64,000 nucleotides of DNA from Bog-532 sp963805255. GTDB taxonomy: Bacteria > Actinomycetota > Actinomycetes > Streptosporangiales > Streptosporangiaceae. The notes under the pieces were generated by a model. It was not told the DNA's origin, ran no database searches, and worked only from the letters and a program-made list of their open reading frames with translations. Below are positions 24,978-33,824 of this stretch, in pieces. Numbering within the stretch: the stretch's first letter is position 1; the number at the start of each line of letters is the position of its first letter. The stretch is from NCBI GenBank assembly GCA_963805255.1, contig CAWDTK010000020.1:186001-250000 (forward strand), given 5' to 3'. A program made the translations under genes and the position numbers.

Positions 24978-26663
24978 GTGATGGCTGCGCGTACTTGTTC
25001 CCGGCCCGCTGATGAGGCGGCGTTCTGGCGTGAGCGGGCGGAGCTGCTGGAGGCACAGAACACGCGGCTGGCCGGGGAGAACGTGCGGCTGGAGGCGGAG
25101 AACGCCACGCTGGCCGCGACGGTGGCCGCGCAGCAGGAGCAGCTGGCCGCGCTGAAGCAGCGGGTGGTGACGCTGAGCCGGATGCTGTTCGGCACCTCCA
25201 GCGAGAAAGACGGCGCCGGTAAGCGGCAGGCGGGCGGGCAAGCCGCCGACGCCGGCGGCGGGGATGACGCCCCGGCAGGGGATGGCGGCGCTGCGGGCGG
25301 GCGGCGCCGGGGTCAGCGGCCGGGATCGGCCGGGCATGGGCGGCGCCGGCATGAGCACCTGGAGACCGAGGAGCAGGTCCATGACATTCCGGAGGGCGAG
25401 CGGCGCTGCCCGCGGTGCGGCCGGGCCTATGAGCTGTTCGGGGAGGATGCCAGCGAGCAGGTATCGTGGCGGGTCCGGGTGTGGCGGGTGGTGCACCGGC
25501 GGCGCAAGTACGCCCGGTGCTGCCAGTGCCCGGTGCCGGCGGTGCGGACCGCGCCCGGCCCGGCGACGCTGATTCCCAGGGGCCTGTTCACGACGGAGTT
25601 CTGCGTGAACCTGCTTGTCGCCAAGTACGCGCTCGGGCTGCCGTTCAACCGGGTGATCGCGATGCTGGCGATGCAGGGCCTGGAGGTGGCGCCGGGCACG
25701 CTGGCCGGGGTGGCCCGGCGGCTGGAGGAGCTGCTTGCGCCGCTGGCGGCCGCGATCGCCGCGCGAAACGCCGCCGCCGGGCACGCGCACGTGGACGAGA
25801 CGTCGTGGCGGGTATTCGGCCAGCCCGCCGATAACGGAGGCAGCCGCTGGTGGCTGTGGGTGTTCACTGCCGCGGACACGGTGGTGTACACGATCGCGGC
25901 GTCGCGGTCGCTGAAGGTGCTCGAAGACCATTACGGCGTGCAGGCCGGCCAGCTGCCGGAGGGCCGCAGGCCGCTGGTCATCAGCTCGGACTTCTACTCG
26001 GTGTACCGGTCGTTTTCCGAGCTGGACGGCGTCACCTCCCTCTGGTGCTGGGCCCATATCCGGCGGCGGTTCATCCGGGCCGGCGACGCCCACCGCAAGG
26101 AGCTGGGCAGCTGGGCTGATGCCTGGACCGGCCGGTTCGCCGCACTATACGCCGCGCACCGCGCCCTGGCCGCCGCCCCCGGGCGCACTGGCGAGCACGC
26201 CCGGGCGGCCGCCGCGTTCGATGCGGCGCTGGAGGAGATCGACGCCTACCGCCGTATTCAGGGTCGCCGCCCGGACCTGCTGCACCCGGCCGCGGCGAAG
26301 GCGCTGGCCACCTTGGACCGCGAATGGGGCGGGCTGGTGCGCCACCGGGACTTCCCGGACCTGCCGCTGGATAACAACACCGCCGAGCGGGCGATCCGCA
26401 CCCCGGTCGTGGGCCGCAAGAACTACAACGGCTCCGGCGCGGAATGGTCCGCTGACCTGGCCGGCCACGCCTGGACCGTCCTGGGCACCGCCCGGATCAC
26501 CGGGCACAACCCCCGCGCCTACCTGGACGCCTACCTGCAGGCCTGCGCCGCAAACGGCGGCAAGCCGCCGGCTGGGCAGGCCCTGGAAGCCCTGCTGCCC
26601 TGGAACATCACCCTGACCGGCCAGCCCGGCGAGCCAGACGGCAGGAAGGACCAGCCGCCGTGA
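24978..26663 (+). CDS. IS66-family transposase (TnpC type)
   Basis: 561 residues. A leucine-rich coiled coil (about 20-65) with LAALKQRVVTLSRMLFGTSS leads to a zinc-binding CPRCGRAYE near 135 and the DDE core: HVDETSWRV near 271, SDFYSVYRSF near 336 and DNNTAERAIR near 463. Single-gene IS66 relatives use this protein for transposition. The stop overlaps the GTG of the DruA-like gene. Confidence 0.93.
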   Translation: MMAARTCSRPADEAAFWRERAELLEAQNTRLAGENVRLEAENATLAATVAAQQEQLAALKQRVVTLSRMLFGTSSEKDGAGKRQAGGQAADAGGGDDAPAGDGGAAGGRRRGQRPGSAGHGRRRHEHLETEEQVHDIPEGERRCPRCGRAYELFGEDASEQVSWRVRVWRVVHRRRKYARCCQCPVPAVRTAPGPATLIPRGLFTTEFCVNLLVAKYALGLPFNRVIAMLAMQGLEVAPGTLAGVARRLEELLAPLAAAIAARNAAAGHAHVDETSWRVFGQPADNGGSRWWLWVFTAADTVVYTIAASRSLKVLEDHYGVQAGQLPEGRRPLVISSDFYSVYRSFSELDGVTSLWCWAHIRRRFIRAGDAHRKELGSWADAWTGRFAALYAAHRALAAAPGRTGEHARAAAAFDAALEEIDAYRRIQGRRPDLLHPAAAKALATLDREWGGLVRHRDFPDLPLDNNTAERAIRTPVVGRKNYNGSGAEWSADLAGHAWTVLGTARITGHNPRAYLDAYLQACAANGGKPPAGQALEALLPWNITLTGQPGEPDGRKDQPP

Positions 26664-27568
26664 CCGTGACCGGCACGCCCGGCCAGTACCCGGCCCGCTA
26701 CTGCGGCAGGGACTTCACCCTCGCCGAGCTGGAGGAGATCCGCTCCCTGGCGGCGACGCTGCCGACCCGCCGCGCGATCGCCGACGCGATCTGCGACGCG
26801 CTCGGCTGGCAGACCCCCGGCGGGCGGCGCAAGGACATGACCGCCCGCGTCGCCCTGGGCCGGATGGCCGCCGACGGCCTGATCACCCTGCCGCCGCCGC
26901 GCAACGGCAACGGCAACGGACGCCACCCCCGGCACGGGCACCCCGGCCAGCTCGCCCTGCCGCTGCCGGCGCACCCCGCCGCCACCTTGGCCGATCTCGG
27001 CCCGGTCACCATCAGCGTCGTCGACAGCCGCCAGGCCTCCCGGCAGTGGAACCAGCTCATCCGCGACCACCACTACCTCGGCTACACCCCGCTGGCCGGC
27101 GCCCAGATCCGCTACCTCGCCGCCGCCCCCGCCGCCGGCCCGATCGCCGCCTTCGCCTTCGCCGCCAGCGCCTGGAAATGCGCCCCCCGCGACGACTGGA
27201 TCGGCTGGGACCCCGCCACCCGCCGCGCCAACCTGAACCTGATCTGCGGCAACGCCCGGTTCCTCATCCGCCCCGACCTGGCGGTCCCCAACCTCGCCTC
27301 CTCGCTGCTCGCCGCCGTCACCCGCCGGCTGCCCGCCGACTGGCGGGCCCGCTACGGCTACGCCCCGGTCCTGGCCGAGACCTTCGTCGAGGCCGGCCGG
27401 TTCACCGGCGCCAGCTACCGCGCCGCCAACTGGACCCGCATTGGCCAGACCAAGGGCAGGGGCAAGCTCGACCGCCGCCATGAACACGCCCTGCCGGTCA
27501 AGGACATCTACCTCTACCCGCTGCACCGGCGCTGGCGGCAGATCCTCACCACCCCGCCCGCTCAGTAA
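26660..27568 (+). CDS. DruA-like (DUF4338) protein carried by the IS66 element
   Basis: 302 residues. An N-terminal helical part is followed by the DUF4338 core: DHHYLGYTPLAGAQIRYL near 137, RDDWIGWD near 178, NLICGNARFLI near 193, PNLASSLLAAV near 213, ETFVEAGRFTGASYRAANW near 240 and GQTKGRGK near 262. The family includes DruA of the Druantia anti-phage system, but relatives also travel inside transposons. Here it overlaps the transposase stop (GTGA) and ends 27 bases before the element edge, so it is element cargo, not part of a visible Druantia locus. Confidence 0.85.
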   Translation: MTVTGTPGQYPARYCGRDFTLAELEEIRSLAATLPTRRAIADAICDALGWQTPGGRRKDMTARVALGRMAADGLITLPPPRNGNGNGRHPRHGHPGQLALPLPAHPAATLADLGPVTISVVDSRQASRQWNQLIRDHHYLGYTPLAGAQIRYLAAAPAAGPIAAFAFAASAWKCAPRDDWIGWDPATRRANLNLICGNARFLIRPDLAVPNLASSLLAAVTRRLPADWRARYGYAPVLAETFVEAGRFTGASYRAANWTRIGQTKGRGKLDRRHEHALPVKDIYLYPLHRRWRQILTTPPAQ

Positions 27569-27595
27569 CAGCCCACGGGATCACCGAATTCTTAC

Positions 27596-27666
27596 AAACG
27601 GACGGTGCCGTCTGCCTCGCTGCCGTCCAGGTCATCGACAAAGAGGGTCTGTATCTTCTGGGCCAT
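27596..27666 (-). pseudogene. lsr2: lsr2, 5' fragment
   Basis: ATG with a GGAGG ribosome binding site begins MAQKIQTLFVDDLDGSEADG, the Lsr2 N-terminus, and reaches the target duplication at 27603-27596. The reading frame continues directly into the fragment at 24863 once the element is removed. The first-strand dimerisation domain is thus separated from the DNA-binding domain. Confidence 0.92.
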
Positions 27667-28317
27667 GCCTACCTCCATCCTATTGGTTCCCATATTTATA
27701 GCACAGGATATGTCATTGACGTCATGGAATGGGGCAGGAATCCGCCGGCAATGACGGCACGGCCGGACTTTATCGCGTACTGCCGGGCGAAGTGCCTCCA
27801 CCGTATTTGCGATTTGGCGGTTCGGCGCTCGGTGCGTTGTGCGCTTTGAAAGGAGGGACCAGGAGGCTTATGCAAAACCCGGCTTGTCGCAGGCGTCGGC
27901 GCAGGTCAGGCGCTTGAGGAAGGGTGTTCTGCTCCAAGCCTCCTAACGCGTCGGAGCCCGGATGCCCACGGTGTGCCCGTGTGCCGCCAGGATCGCGGCC
28001 CGCCCGGGCATCTGCCCCGGTGAGCGCAGCGAAGATCTCCTGGATCTCAGCTGCTCGAACTCGAGCCTGGCGTCCGGTTGGCCGGCGCAAGCTCCGGGCG
28101 ATAAAGGGAGGCGGTCTGGCCGGGTGTGCCCCGGCATACGCGCGGGCTCCGATCTCTGTGCACGTGCACATCGACGCGACCGGGTGCCGTCGCTAGTAAT
28201 TCAGTTGACACCCTAGAAACAACGCAGCCCACGCGGCGGCAGGCATTTCGGTCGACCCTCAAGCTGGAGATCCCGACGCCCGCGGGCCCGCGGGCCCCGC
28301 AGCCCTGGAGCGTGCCT
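27667..28317. other. Intergenic region with a 14 bp perfect palindrome
   Basis: About 650 bases. The left part includes the lsr2 promoter region, AT-rich around 27700. TGTGCACGTGCACA at 28157-28170 is a perfect palindrome 148 bases ahead of the depolymerase gene and may be an operator. Short minus-strand frames (27770-28171) have no recognisable product. Confidence 0.45.
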
Positions 28318-29322
28318 ATGACACACCGCGTCTTCCGCCGCGCCGCGCTGGCGGCTGCGGCCGCGCTGGCCACCGTCGTCTGCTTCGCCGCCCCGGCCGA
28401 TGCCAGCTCCCCGGCGCTGCCGAGGCTTGATATCAGCGGCGTCTACGTAACGGGCGTCTCGTCCGGCGGCTTCATGGCCACCCAGCTGCAGGTTGCCTAT
28501 TCCGGCACTTTCTACGGCGCTGGCATCATCGCCGCCGGCCCGTACGACTGCGGTCAGGGCAACGTGATCAAGTTCGTAACCTGCGACATCGGGGCCAGCC
28601 TGCCTGCGCTGGAGCAGCAGGCGGTCACCTGGTCGGGTCAGGGACTGATCGACCCGATCTCGAACCTGGCCGGCAAGCCGGTCTACGTCTACCACGGCGT
28701 CCTCGACCCAGTGGTCAGCGACCTGGTGTCCGGCTCAGGCGTTGACATGTATCAGCACTTCGGCGCCAGCGTGGAGTATCACAACACCGATCTGGCAGGC
28801 CACGGCTGGCCGACTCCGGATGGCGTGCTGGCGTGCCCGCTGACCAGCCCGCCGTTCCTGATCAACTGCGGCGACGATCCCGAGGGCGAGATGCTGAGAC
28901 ACTGGCTCGGCAGCGTCAATCCGCCGGACACCGGCACCCCGGCGGGAACATTGTCGTCGTTCAGCCAGGACCGCTACGCCCCGGGCGGCAGCGCTCCGGC
29001 GCTGAGCATGGACAACAACGGCCTCCTCTACACGCCGCGAGCGTGCGCGGCCGGTGCCGCCTGCAAGCTCGTCGTCGCACTGCACGGCTGCCTGGGCGGG
29101 CAGTACCTGCTGGGTCATGAGTTCCCTGAGCTCGCCAACCTGGACACCTATGCCGACACCAACAATCTGGTAGTGCTGTACCCGCAGGCGATCGCCAGCG
29201 TCATCCCGTACAACCCGCTGGGATGCTGGGACTGGTGGGGTTACGACGGGCCGGATTTCGCCGTTAAGGGCGCCCCGGAAATGGTCACGATCATGAACAT
29301 GGTCACCGCACTTGGCGGCTGA
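28318..29322 (+). CDS. Secreted short-chain PHA depolymerase-like esterase (type 2)
   Basis: 334 residues from an ATG with a GGAG ribosome binding site. A signal peptide (1-29, ending near APADASS) precedes an alpha/beta-hydrolase domain with the catalytic SGVYVTGVSSGGFMATQL, where the Ser of VSSGG is the nucleophile near 50. A later KLVVALHGCLGGQ and NPLGCWDWWGYDG are characteristic of the type 2 extracellular poly(hydroxyalkanoate) depolymerase family. The likely role is extracellular polyester or ester cleavage. A PucR-type regulator follows. Confidence 0.85.
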   Translation: MTHRVFRRAALAAAAALATVVCFAAPADASSPALPRLDISGVYVTGVSSGGFMATQLQVAYSGTFYGAGIIAAGPYDCGQGNVIKFVTCDIGASLPALEQQAVTWSGQGLIDPISNLAGKPVYVYHGVLDPVVSDLVSGSGVDMYQHFGASVEYHNTDLAGHGWPTPDGVLACPLTSPPFLINCGDDPEGEMLRHWLGSVNPPDTGTPAGTLSSFSQDRYAPGGSAPALSMDNNGLLYTPRACAAGAACKLVVALHGCLGGQYLLGHEFPELANLDTYADTNNLVVLYPQAIASVIPYNPLGCWDWWGYDGPDFAVKGAPEMVTIMNMVTALGG

Positions 29323-29432
29323 CCGACGGGGCCCGGGCTGGCCGGCCCGCGAAGACAGGCCGGGCCATTGTGCACTGCGGTTCCCCGCCAGGCCGGCGGC
29401 GTTCTAGCGGTGATCGCCGCGTCGGGGATATC

Positions 29433-30647
29433 GTGCGGGTCATGGTCCAGGTAGCGGCTGCGCCGCCGGGCGGATCGGTGGTGGCCAGGCTCGCGGCGGA
29501 TCTGATCAGCGAACTCGACGGGCTGACCGAGCAGCTCGTTACCTGCCTGCGGGAGACCGACGGGTCCTACCTTCCTGTCGACATCGCCGACCTGCGCCGC
29601 ACCGTGCACGCGAACCTGCACAGCTTCCTCACCGATCTCGCCAGCCAGAGCACCCCGAGCACCACCTCCTCGCGCGACACCGCCCGGCGCCGGGCAGCGC
29701 AGGGCGTTCCGCTTGGCTCGGTACTGCACGCCTACCGGCTCGGGTTCCAGGTGATCTGGGCTGCGCTGGCCGACCGGGCGCTGCGGGAGGGCCAGTCGTG
29801 CCTGGATGGCCTGGTGCGCGAGTCGACAACGGTCTGGGCCTGGGTGGATACCAGCTCCGAGGCCGTCAACATGCAGTATCACGAGGCGCTGATCGATTCC
29901 GCCCGGCACGACGAACAGCACCGGATGATGCTGCTGGACGCACTTCTCGAAGGTCGCCTGCGCGAGTGGAAGCTGCTCGGCGGCAGGCTGAACTCCATCG
30001 GCCTGCCCGAGCACGGCCCTTACCTGGCTGTCTCAGCGGAGACCAGGGAAGCCGGCATCGAGAACCTGCGCGCAGCCGGCCAGTATCTGCGCCGGCACGG
30101 CGTGGCGTCCGCCTGGCGGCTCCGGCCCGATGAGCAGGTGGGGCTCATCGCGGTGAACCGGGCCCCGCCCTTTCCCGAGACCAGGGAATTGCTGGCTAAG
30201 GAAGCCACCGGCAGGGTGGGGATCAGCCCCCAGTTCGACGACGCCCTCGACGCGGGCCGGTCGCTTGGGATCGCGGCCGTCGCCCGCCGCTGCCTCCCGC
30301 CGGGCAGTGCCGGCGTTGCCACCATCGACGACGATCCGCTGGCGACGGTCGTGGCGAGCGCGCCGGATATCTCGGGCCGCGTTGTCCGCCGCCTCCTCGG
30401 CCGGGTCGCTGATCTTGCCGCCGCCGAACGGGAACTCCTGCTGGGTACCTTGCGGACGTGGATGGATTGCGGCGGTAACACCTCAGCTGCGGCGCGAGAG
30501 CTGTACTGCCACCGCAATACCGTCCGCAACAGGCTGCAACGGGTTGAGGAGCTCAGTGGCCAGTCCCTGAGCGACCCGCGCGGCATCGCTGGTCTGTCCA
30601 TCGCTGCCGAGGGAGCGCGGCTGCTCGGGGGCAAGCTGACGGGCTAG
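29433..30647 (+). CDS. PucR/CdaR-type transcriptional regulator
   Basis: About 404 residues. An N-terminal helical domain, a GGDEF-like middle and a C-terminal PucR helix-turn-helix (LLGTLRTWMDCGGNTSAAAR then ELYCHRNTVRNRLQRVEELSG) are in family order. A GTG at 29433 with GGGGA four bases ahead is chosen; an ATG at 29442 is almost equally likely. It may control the adjacent esterase, as such regulators often sense substrates of catabolic genes. Confidence 0.85.
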   Translation: MRVMVQVAAAPPGGSVVARLAADLISELDGLTEQLVTCLRETDGSYLPVDIADLRRTVHANLHSFLTDLASQSTPSTTSSRDTARRRAAQGVPLGSVLHAYRLGFQVIWAALADRALREGQSCLDGLVRESTTVWAWVDTSSEAVNMQYHEALIDSARHDEQHRMMLLDALLEGRLREWKLLGGRLNSIGLPEHGPYLAVSAETREAGIENLRAAGQYLRRHGVASAWRLRPDEQVGLIAVNRAPPFPETRELLAKEATGRVGISPQFDDALDAGRSLGIAAVARRCLPPGSAGVATIDDDPLATVVASAPDISGRVVRRLLGRVADLAAAERELLLGTLRTWMDCGGNTSAAARELYCHRNTVRNRLQRVEELSGQSLSDPRGIAGLSIAAEGARLLGGKLTG

Positions 30648-30658
30648 CCGGTAGTGGC

Positions 30659-30702
30659 GCTGGGTGCCGAAGGAGAAGCAGCTGGGTGCCGAAGGAGAAG
30701 CA
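30659..30702. repeat. 22 bp tandem duplication
   Basis: GCTGGGTGCCGAAGGAGAAG plus CA occurs twice in direct tandem just after the PucR-type gene stop. It lies outside any gene and looks like a recent slippage duplication. Confidence 0.85.
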
Positions 30703-30789
30703 GAGGTGTTCGCCTTGATGCTGACCGGGCGGGCCACCCAGCGGGAGGCGGCCGGAAGTGGCAGTCGGCCGGATCATAGGTAAACCGGC

Positions 30790-31045
30790 TGTATCGTCAT
30801 CGGGTTCGACTGGGACCGCGCTTTGGTAATCACCAGCCTGGTGGTCAAGTTGGTCGCCGGCCTGCTGCTGCTCGATCAGCTGAGCCGCCTCGGCCGGGGC
30901 AACACCCCTGTACTTCCTGTGCGCAGCCGGTGCGCACATCCGGGCACGCGGTACCCTGCTCCCCGCCTGGGTCAACTGGGCTGCGTTCTTCTCACTGGCC
31001 GTGGCCGCACTGGTGGTGGGCCTGGCCGACCGCGGTCCCTGGTGA
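30790..31045 (+). pseudogene. Small membrane protein broken by a frameshift
   Basis: Two pieces in different frames make one plausible protein: VITSLVVKLVAGLLLLDQLS in the first, and LYFLCAAGAHIRARG with a final AAFFSLAVAALVVGLADRGPW-type helix in the other. The switch is near 30900. An IS3-family element starts 17 bases downstream. The family is not recognised; a DoxX-like or other small membrane protein is possible. Confidence 0.4.
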
Positions 31046-31135
31046 AGGCGCCGGCCCTTCTCTGTCAAACTCGCATGAGACACAGGAGTGAACTAAATCT
31101 TTGTAGCGAGCAGGGCGAGACAGGAACTACCTCAC

Positions 31136-31585
31136 GTGACTATGACCATGCAGGACATGGCTTCCGGCTCGGCCGGGCAAGATGGTGTCGTGGCCCCGGA
31201 CGGCAAGGGGCCGCGGGCAGGGCAGCCGAAGCGGCGGACCTTCACCGCGGCGTACAAGGCGCGGATCGTCCAGGAATACGATGCCCTGGAGACCGGGCGC
31301 GAGCGCGGCGCACTGCTGCGCCGGGAAGGGCTGTACAGCTCCCATATCGCCGACTGGCGGAAATCACGCGATGCCGCCGCGATAAGCGCGCTGGACACCA
31401 AGCCGGCCGGGCGGCCGGGACGCAGCGCGGAGGCGGTGGAAAACGAGCGGCTGCGCAAGGAGAACGAGAAACTCACCGCGGAGTTGACCCGGACCAAAGC
31501 AGCGCTTGAGGTGGTGGGAAAAGCGCACGCGCTCTTGGAGCTGCTCTCCGAGAGCGCGGACTCAAGCGCGAAGCGGCAGAAGTAA
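31136..31585 (+). CDS. IS3-type transposase orfA
   Basis: 149 residues. A helix-turn-helix domain (KRRTFTAAYKARIVQEYDAL, then ALLRREGLYSSHIADWRK) precedes a leucine-rich coiled coil (ENERLRKENEKLTAELTRTK) that mediates multimerisation. The orfB frame continues at -1 relative to this one near its stop, which suggests a frameshifted OrfAB fusion, though no classic A6G slippery site is seen. Confidence 0.85.
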   Translation: MTMTMQDMASGSAGQDGVVAPDGKGPRAGQPKRRTFTAAYKARIVQEYDALETGRERGALLRREGLYSSHIADWRKSRDAAAISALDTKPAGRPGRSAEAVENERLRKENEKLTAELTRTKAALEVVGKAHALLELLSESADSSAKRQK

Positions 31586-31623
31586 CCGATACCGCATTCG
31601 CTGAGCTCGAACCGCTGACCTGT

Positions 31624-32619
31624 GTGAAGAGAGCATGCGAATTGCTCGGGAAATCACGGGCCACGCTGCACCGCCAGCGCAACCCGAAACCGCCAGCGGA
31701 AAAGGCACCTGCCGAGCCGCGGGCGCCGCATCCGGCGGCGCTGAGCTGGGCCGGGCAGCAGGCGCTGCTGGCGATGCTGGACAGCGACCGGTTCGCGGAC
31801 AAATCTCCCGCCCAGGTATATGCCATCTTGCTCGACGAAGGCATCTACCTGGCCTCCATCCGCACCATGTACCGGGTGCTGGCGCTGGCGGACCAGGTCC
31901 GCGAGCGCCGCGCCCAGGCGCAGCACCCGCCCCGGGTCCGGCCCGAGCTCGTCGCCGACGGCCCGGACCAGGTATGGACGTGGGACATCACCAAGCTCAA
32001 AGGACCCTGGCGCGGAACCTATTTCGACCTGTACGTGATGCTGGACATCTTCTCCCGCAAGGCAATTCACCAGGAGGTGCACCTCACCGAGAACGGCGAC
32101 CTGGCGAAAGCGTTCATGCAGAACGCGATCATCGCGAACGGCGGCGCGGAACCTTGTTACATCCACGCTGATAACGGCACCTCGATGACCTCCAAGGACG
32201 TCAGCGGACTGCTGGCCGATCTGAAGATCACCCGCAGCCATTCCCGCCCGCACGTCTCGAACGACAACCCGTATTCCGAAGCGGCGTTCAAGACCCTCAA
32301 GTACTGCCCGGTCTTCCCCGGCAGCTTCGCGACCCTGGAGGACGCCCGCGCATTCTGCGACGTTTTCTTCACCTACTACAACACTGAGCACCGCCATTCC
32401 GGGATCGGCCTTTATACGCCCGCCTCGGTCCACGACGGCACCGCCTGGGCCATCCAGGCCCGCCGGCAGCAGGTCCTCGACGGCGCCTTCACGGCCCGCC
32501 CTGACCGGTTCCGCGGCCGCCGCCCGCTAGCCCCGGCCCTGCCCGCCAGAGTCTGGATCAACAAGCCCCGCACCACCATCGAAACCCAGGAGGCCCGTCA
32601 GACAAAACCAGCCGCCTGA
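31624..32619 (+). CDS. IS3-type transposase orfB (DDE integrase core)
   Basis: 331 residues from the start used here; the open frame extends further upstream towards orfA. The catalytic triad is Asp in VWTWDITKLKG near 120, Asp in YIHADNGTSM near 183 and Glu in NPYSEAAFKTLKY near 219, with the 35-residue D-E spacing of the IS3 group. The C-terminus is rich in Arg and Pro. Confidence 0.88.
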   Translation: MKRACELLGKSRATLHRQRNPKPPAEKAPAEPRAPHPAALSWAGQQALLAMLDSDRFADKSPAQVYAILLDEGIYLASIRTMYRVLALADQVRERRAQAQHPPRVRPELVADGPDQVWTWDITKLKGPWRGTYFDLYVMLDIFSRKAIHQEVHLTENGDLAKAFMQNAIIANGGAEPCYIHADNGTSMTSKDVSGLLADLKITRSHSRPHVSNDNPYSEAAFKTLKYCPVFPGSFATLEDARAFCDVFFTYYNTEHRHSGIGLYTPASVHDGTAWAIQARRQQVLDGAFTARPDRFRGRRPLAPALPARVWINKPRTTIETQEARQTKPAA

Positions 32620-32770
32620 TGTCTCATTGAGTTTGACAGGCTCCGCGGCGGCCTCGACTCCCGGTCGGGTATGCGCGGCGGGTCACTCCCCATGACGCAG
32701 CAGGCTACGGGAGAAGGCGGCCGCTGGCCGCTTGGCTCTGGTGGCGCGTTTGCATGGGCCCGGGTATGAA

Positions 32771-33196
32771 CTATCGAGCGGACGCCGGGACAGGAACTGG
32801 GACGATGGTAACGACCGATTCAAGCCCGCGGAAATCTGCGGGATTGGTGGTGAACAGAGGAAGCTTGTTCGCTGCCGCGACGCTCGCGATCATCAGGTCT
32901 GCCACGCGGCCGCGGGGCCTGCGGCCCGTGGTGATCACCTCAGCGGCGACAATCCCGTACTGCCGGGCGGCCTCAACATCGAATGGCAGCGGGCTGAAGG
33001 TCGCCTCCACTCGCTGCACCCGAAGGACCCGCCGGGCGCGTTCACCGGCATCCATGGCCGAATGTACCCCTGCCGACAGCTCGGCGAGGCTGATCGTGCT
33101 GATGAGGAGCTCGGCCGGCAGCTGACCGACCGCCAGCCGCTCCAGGTAGATCAGGATGTTCGTGTCGCTGAGCCCGCGCAGGTAGCGGCCGGTCAC
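32771..33196 (-). CDS. VapC-family PIN-domain toxin
   Basis: 141 residues from a GTG nine bases after the antitoxin stop. PIN acidic residues are seen in LSDTNILIYLE (Asp11), SLAELSAGVH (Glu39) and RVADLMIASVAAANKLPLFT (Asp99), and TTNPADFRGL carries the last Asp. It pairs with the antitoxin at 33206. Confidence 0.88.
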   Translation of the reverse strand: MTGRYLRGLSDTNILIYLERLAVGQLPAELLISTISLAELSAGVHSAMDAGERARRVLRVQRVEATFSPLPFDVEAARQYGIVAAEVITTGRRPRGRVADLMIASVAAANKLPLFTTNPADFRGLESVVTIVPVPVPASAR

Positions 33197-33205
33197 TCGC
33201 CGTCC

Positions 33206-33484
33206 TCAGGCCCGTGGACGCGCTTGTAGGCGTCGAAATAGCCCCTCTGTGTCGGCGTAGCGATCCTGATCGGCGCGGAAGGCCTCCGCGCTCATCGGAG
33301 GCAGGTCCTGGAATGCCGCCATGAGCTCAGTGACCGGAACCGACTGGCGGCGCACTGGGGTTGCCTGACGAACATAGGCATCGATGGCAGCCAGCGCGAC
33401 CTGCTGCATGGAGCGATGTTCAGCCTCCGCCTTCCGCCGGAGCGCCTCCGTCTGTTCGTCGCTGAGCCTGAGCGTCATAGCCAT
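33206..33484 (-). CDS. Ribbon-helix-helix antitoxin
   Basis: 92 residues from an ATG at 33484 (another at 33478). MTLRLSDEQTEALRRKAEAE then SMQQVALAAIDAYV is a ribbon-helix-helix domain; the C-terminal tail (about 50-92) is likely the toxin-binding part. No ribosome binding site is evident. An 18 bp palindrome lies 7 bases upstream. Confidence 0.82.
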   Translation of the reverse strand: MAMTLRLSDEQTEALRRKAEAEHRSMQQVALAAIDAYVRQATPVRRQSVPVTELMAAFQDLPPMSAEAFRADQDRYADTEGLFRRLQARPRA

Positions 33485-33491
33485 GACCAAA

Positions 33492-33509
33492 TGATACCAC
33501 ATGGTATCA
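33492..33509. promoter_or_regulatory. Palindromic operator of the second vapBC-type module
   Basis: TGATACCACATGGTATCA has perfect 8 bp arms around CA and sits immediately ahead of the antitoxin start, where its own ribbon-helix-helix product would bind. The sequence differs from the operator of the first module. Confidence 0.75.
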
Positions 33510-33824
33510 GTCGCGGGCGGGATGCCGAACGCGCAGATCCATGATCGAAGGTCTCCGAGCACCCAGGGGAACCGCGACCTGCGCACACATTGCACAGTAG
33601 GCGTGCGCTGGCAGTCAAGACGACCGCCGATTTTTGAGCGAGTATTCGAGATAAAGTGTTCTTCGTCATTCTTTACCGTGGCGGTGCAGGTTATGGATGT
33701 CGTCCTTCAGCTGCTTTCCTACCCGGAAGGAACTTCCTCTCCGCGATTCGGACACGCGGGGCATGTACCGCGTTGGCCGTGCACCGCGAGACAATTTCGG
33801 GGATCGGCCGCACGAGGAGATCTC

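Larger units (their letters stand above)
24864..27595 (+). mobile_element. IS66-family insertion sequence with DruA-like passenger, 2732 bp
   Basis: Ends are GTAAGTATTCGGTGATTCCG on the left and the complement of GTAAGAATTCGGTGATCCCG on the right, imperfect inverted repeats beginning GTAA as in IS66. Both sides are flanked by the 8 bp direct repeat AAACGGAC, the IS66 target-site length. Inside are a TnpC-type transposase and a DUF4338/DruA-like gene in an operon-like GTGA overlap. TnpA and TnpB are absent, as in the ISBst12-like group. Confidence 0.93.
31062..32639 (+). mobile_element. IS3-family insertion sequence, about 1578 bp
   Basis: Inverted ends both read CTGTCAAACTC and then ATGAGACA, with a 1-2 base difference in spacing. 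They enclose an orfA/orfB pair. The bases next to the ends (TTCT and GCTC) do not form an obvious 3-4 bp duplication, so the element is old or one flank was rearranged. Confidence 0.85.

Noticed and set aside
24588..26093. 501-codon minus-strand open frame through the IS66 transposase
   Set aside because: Only the last 92 codons (Lsr2 fragment) are genuine; the rest is antisense to the transposase.
26660..27568. Part of a complete Druantia defence locus
   Set aside because: No DruB-E or helicase gene is present; the gene ends 27 bases before the IS edge.
31062..32639. 3 bp target duplication for this IS3-family element
   Set aside because: Flanks TTCT and GCTC do not match, so none is claimed.
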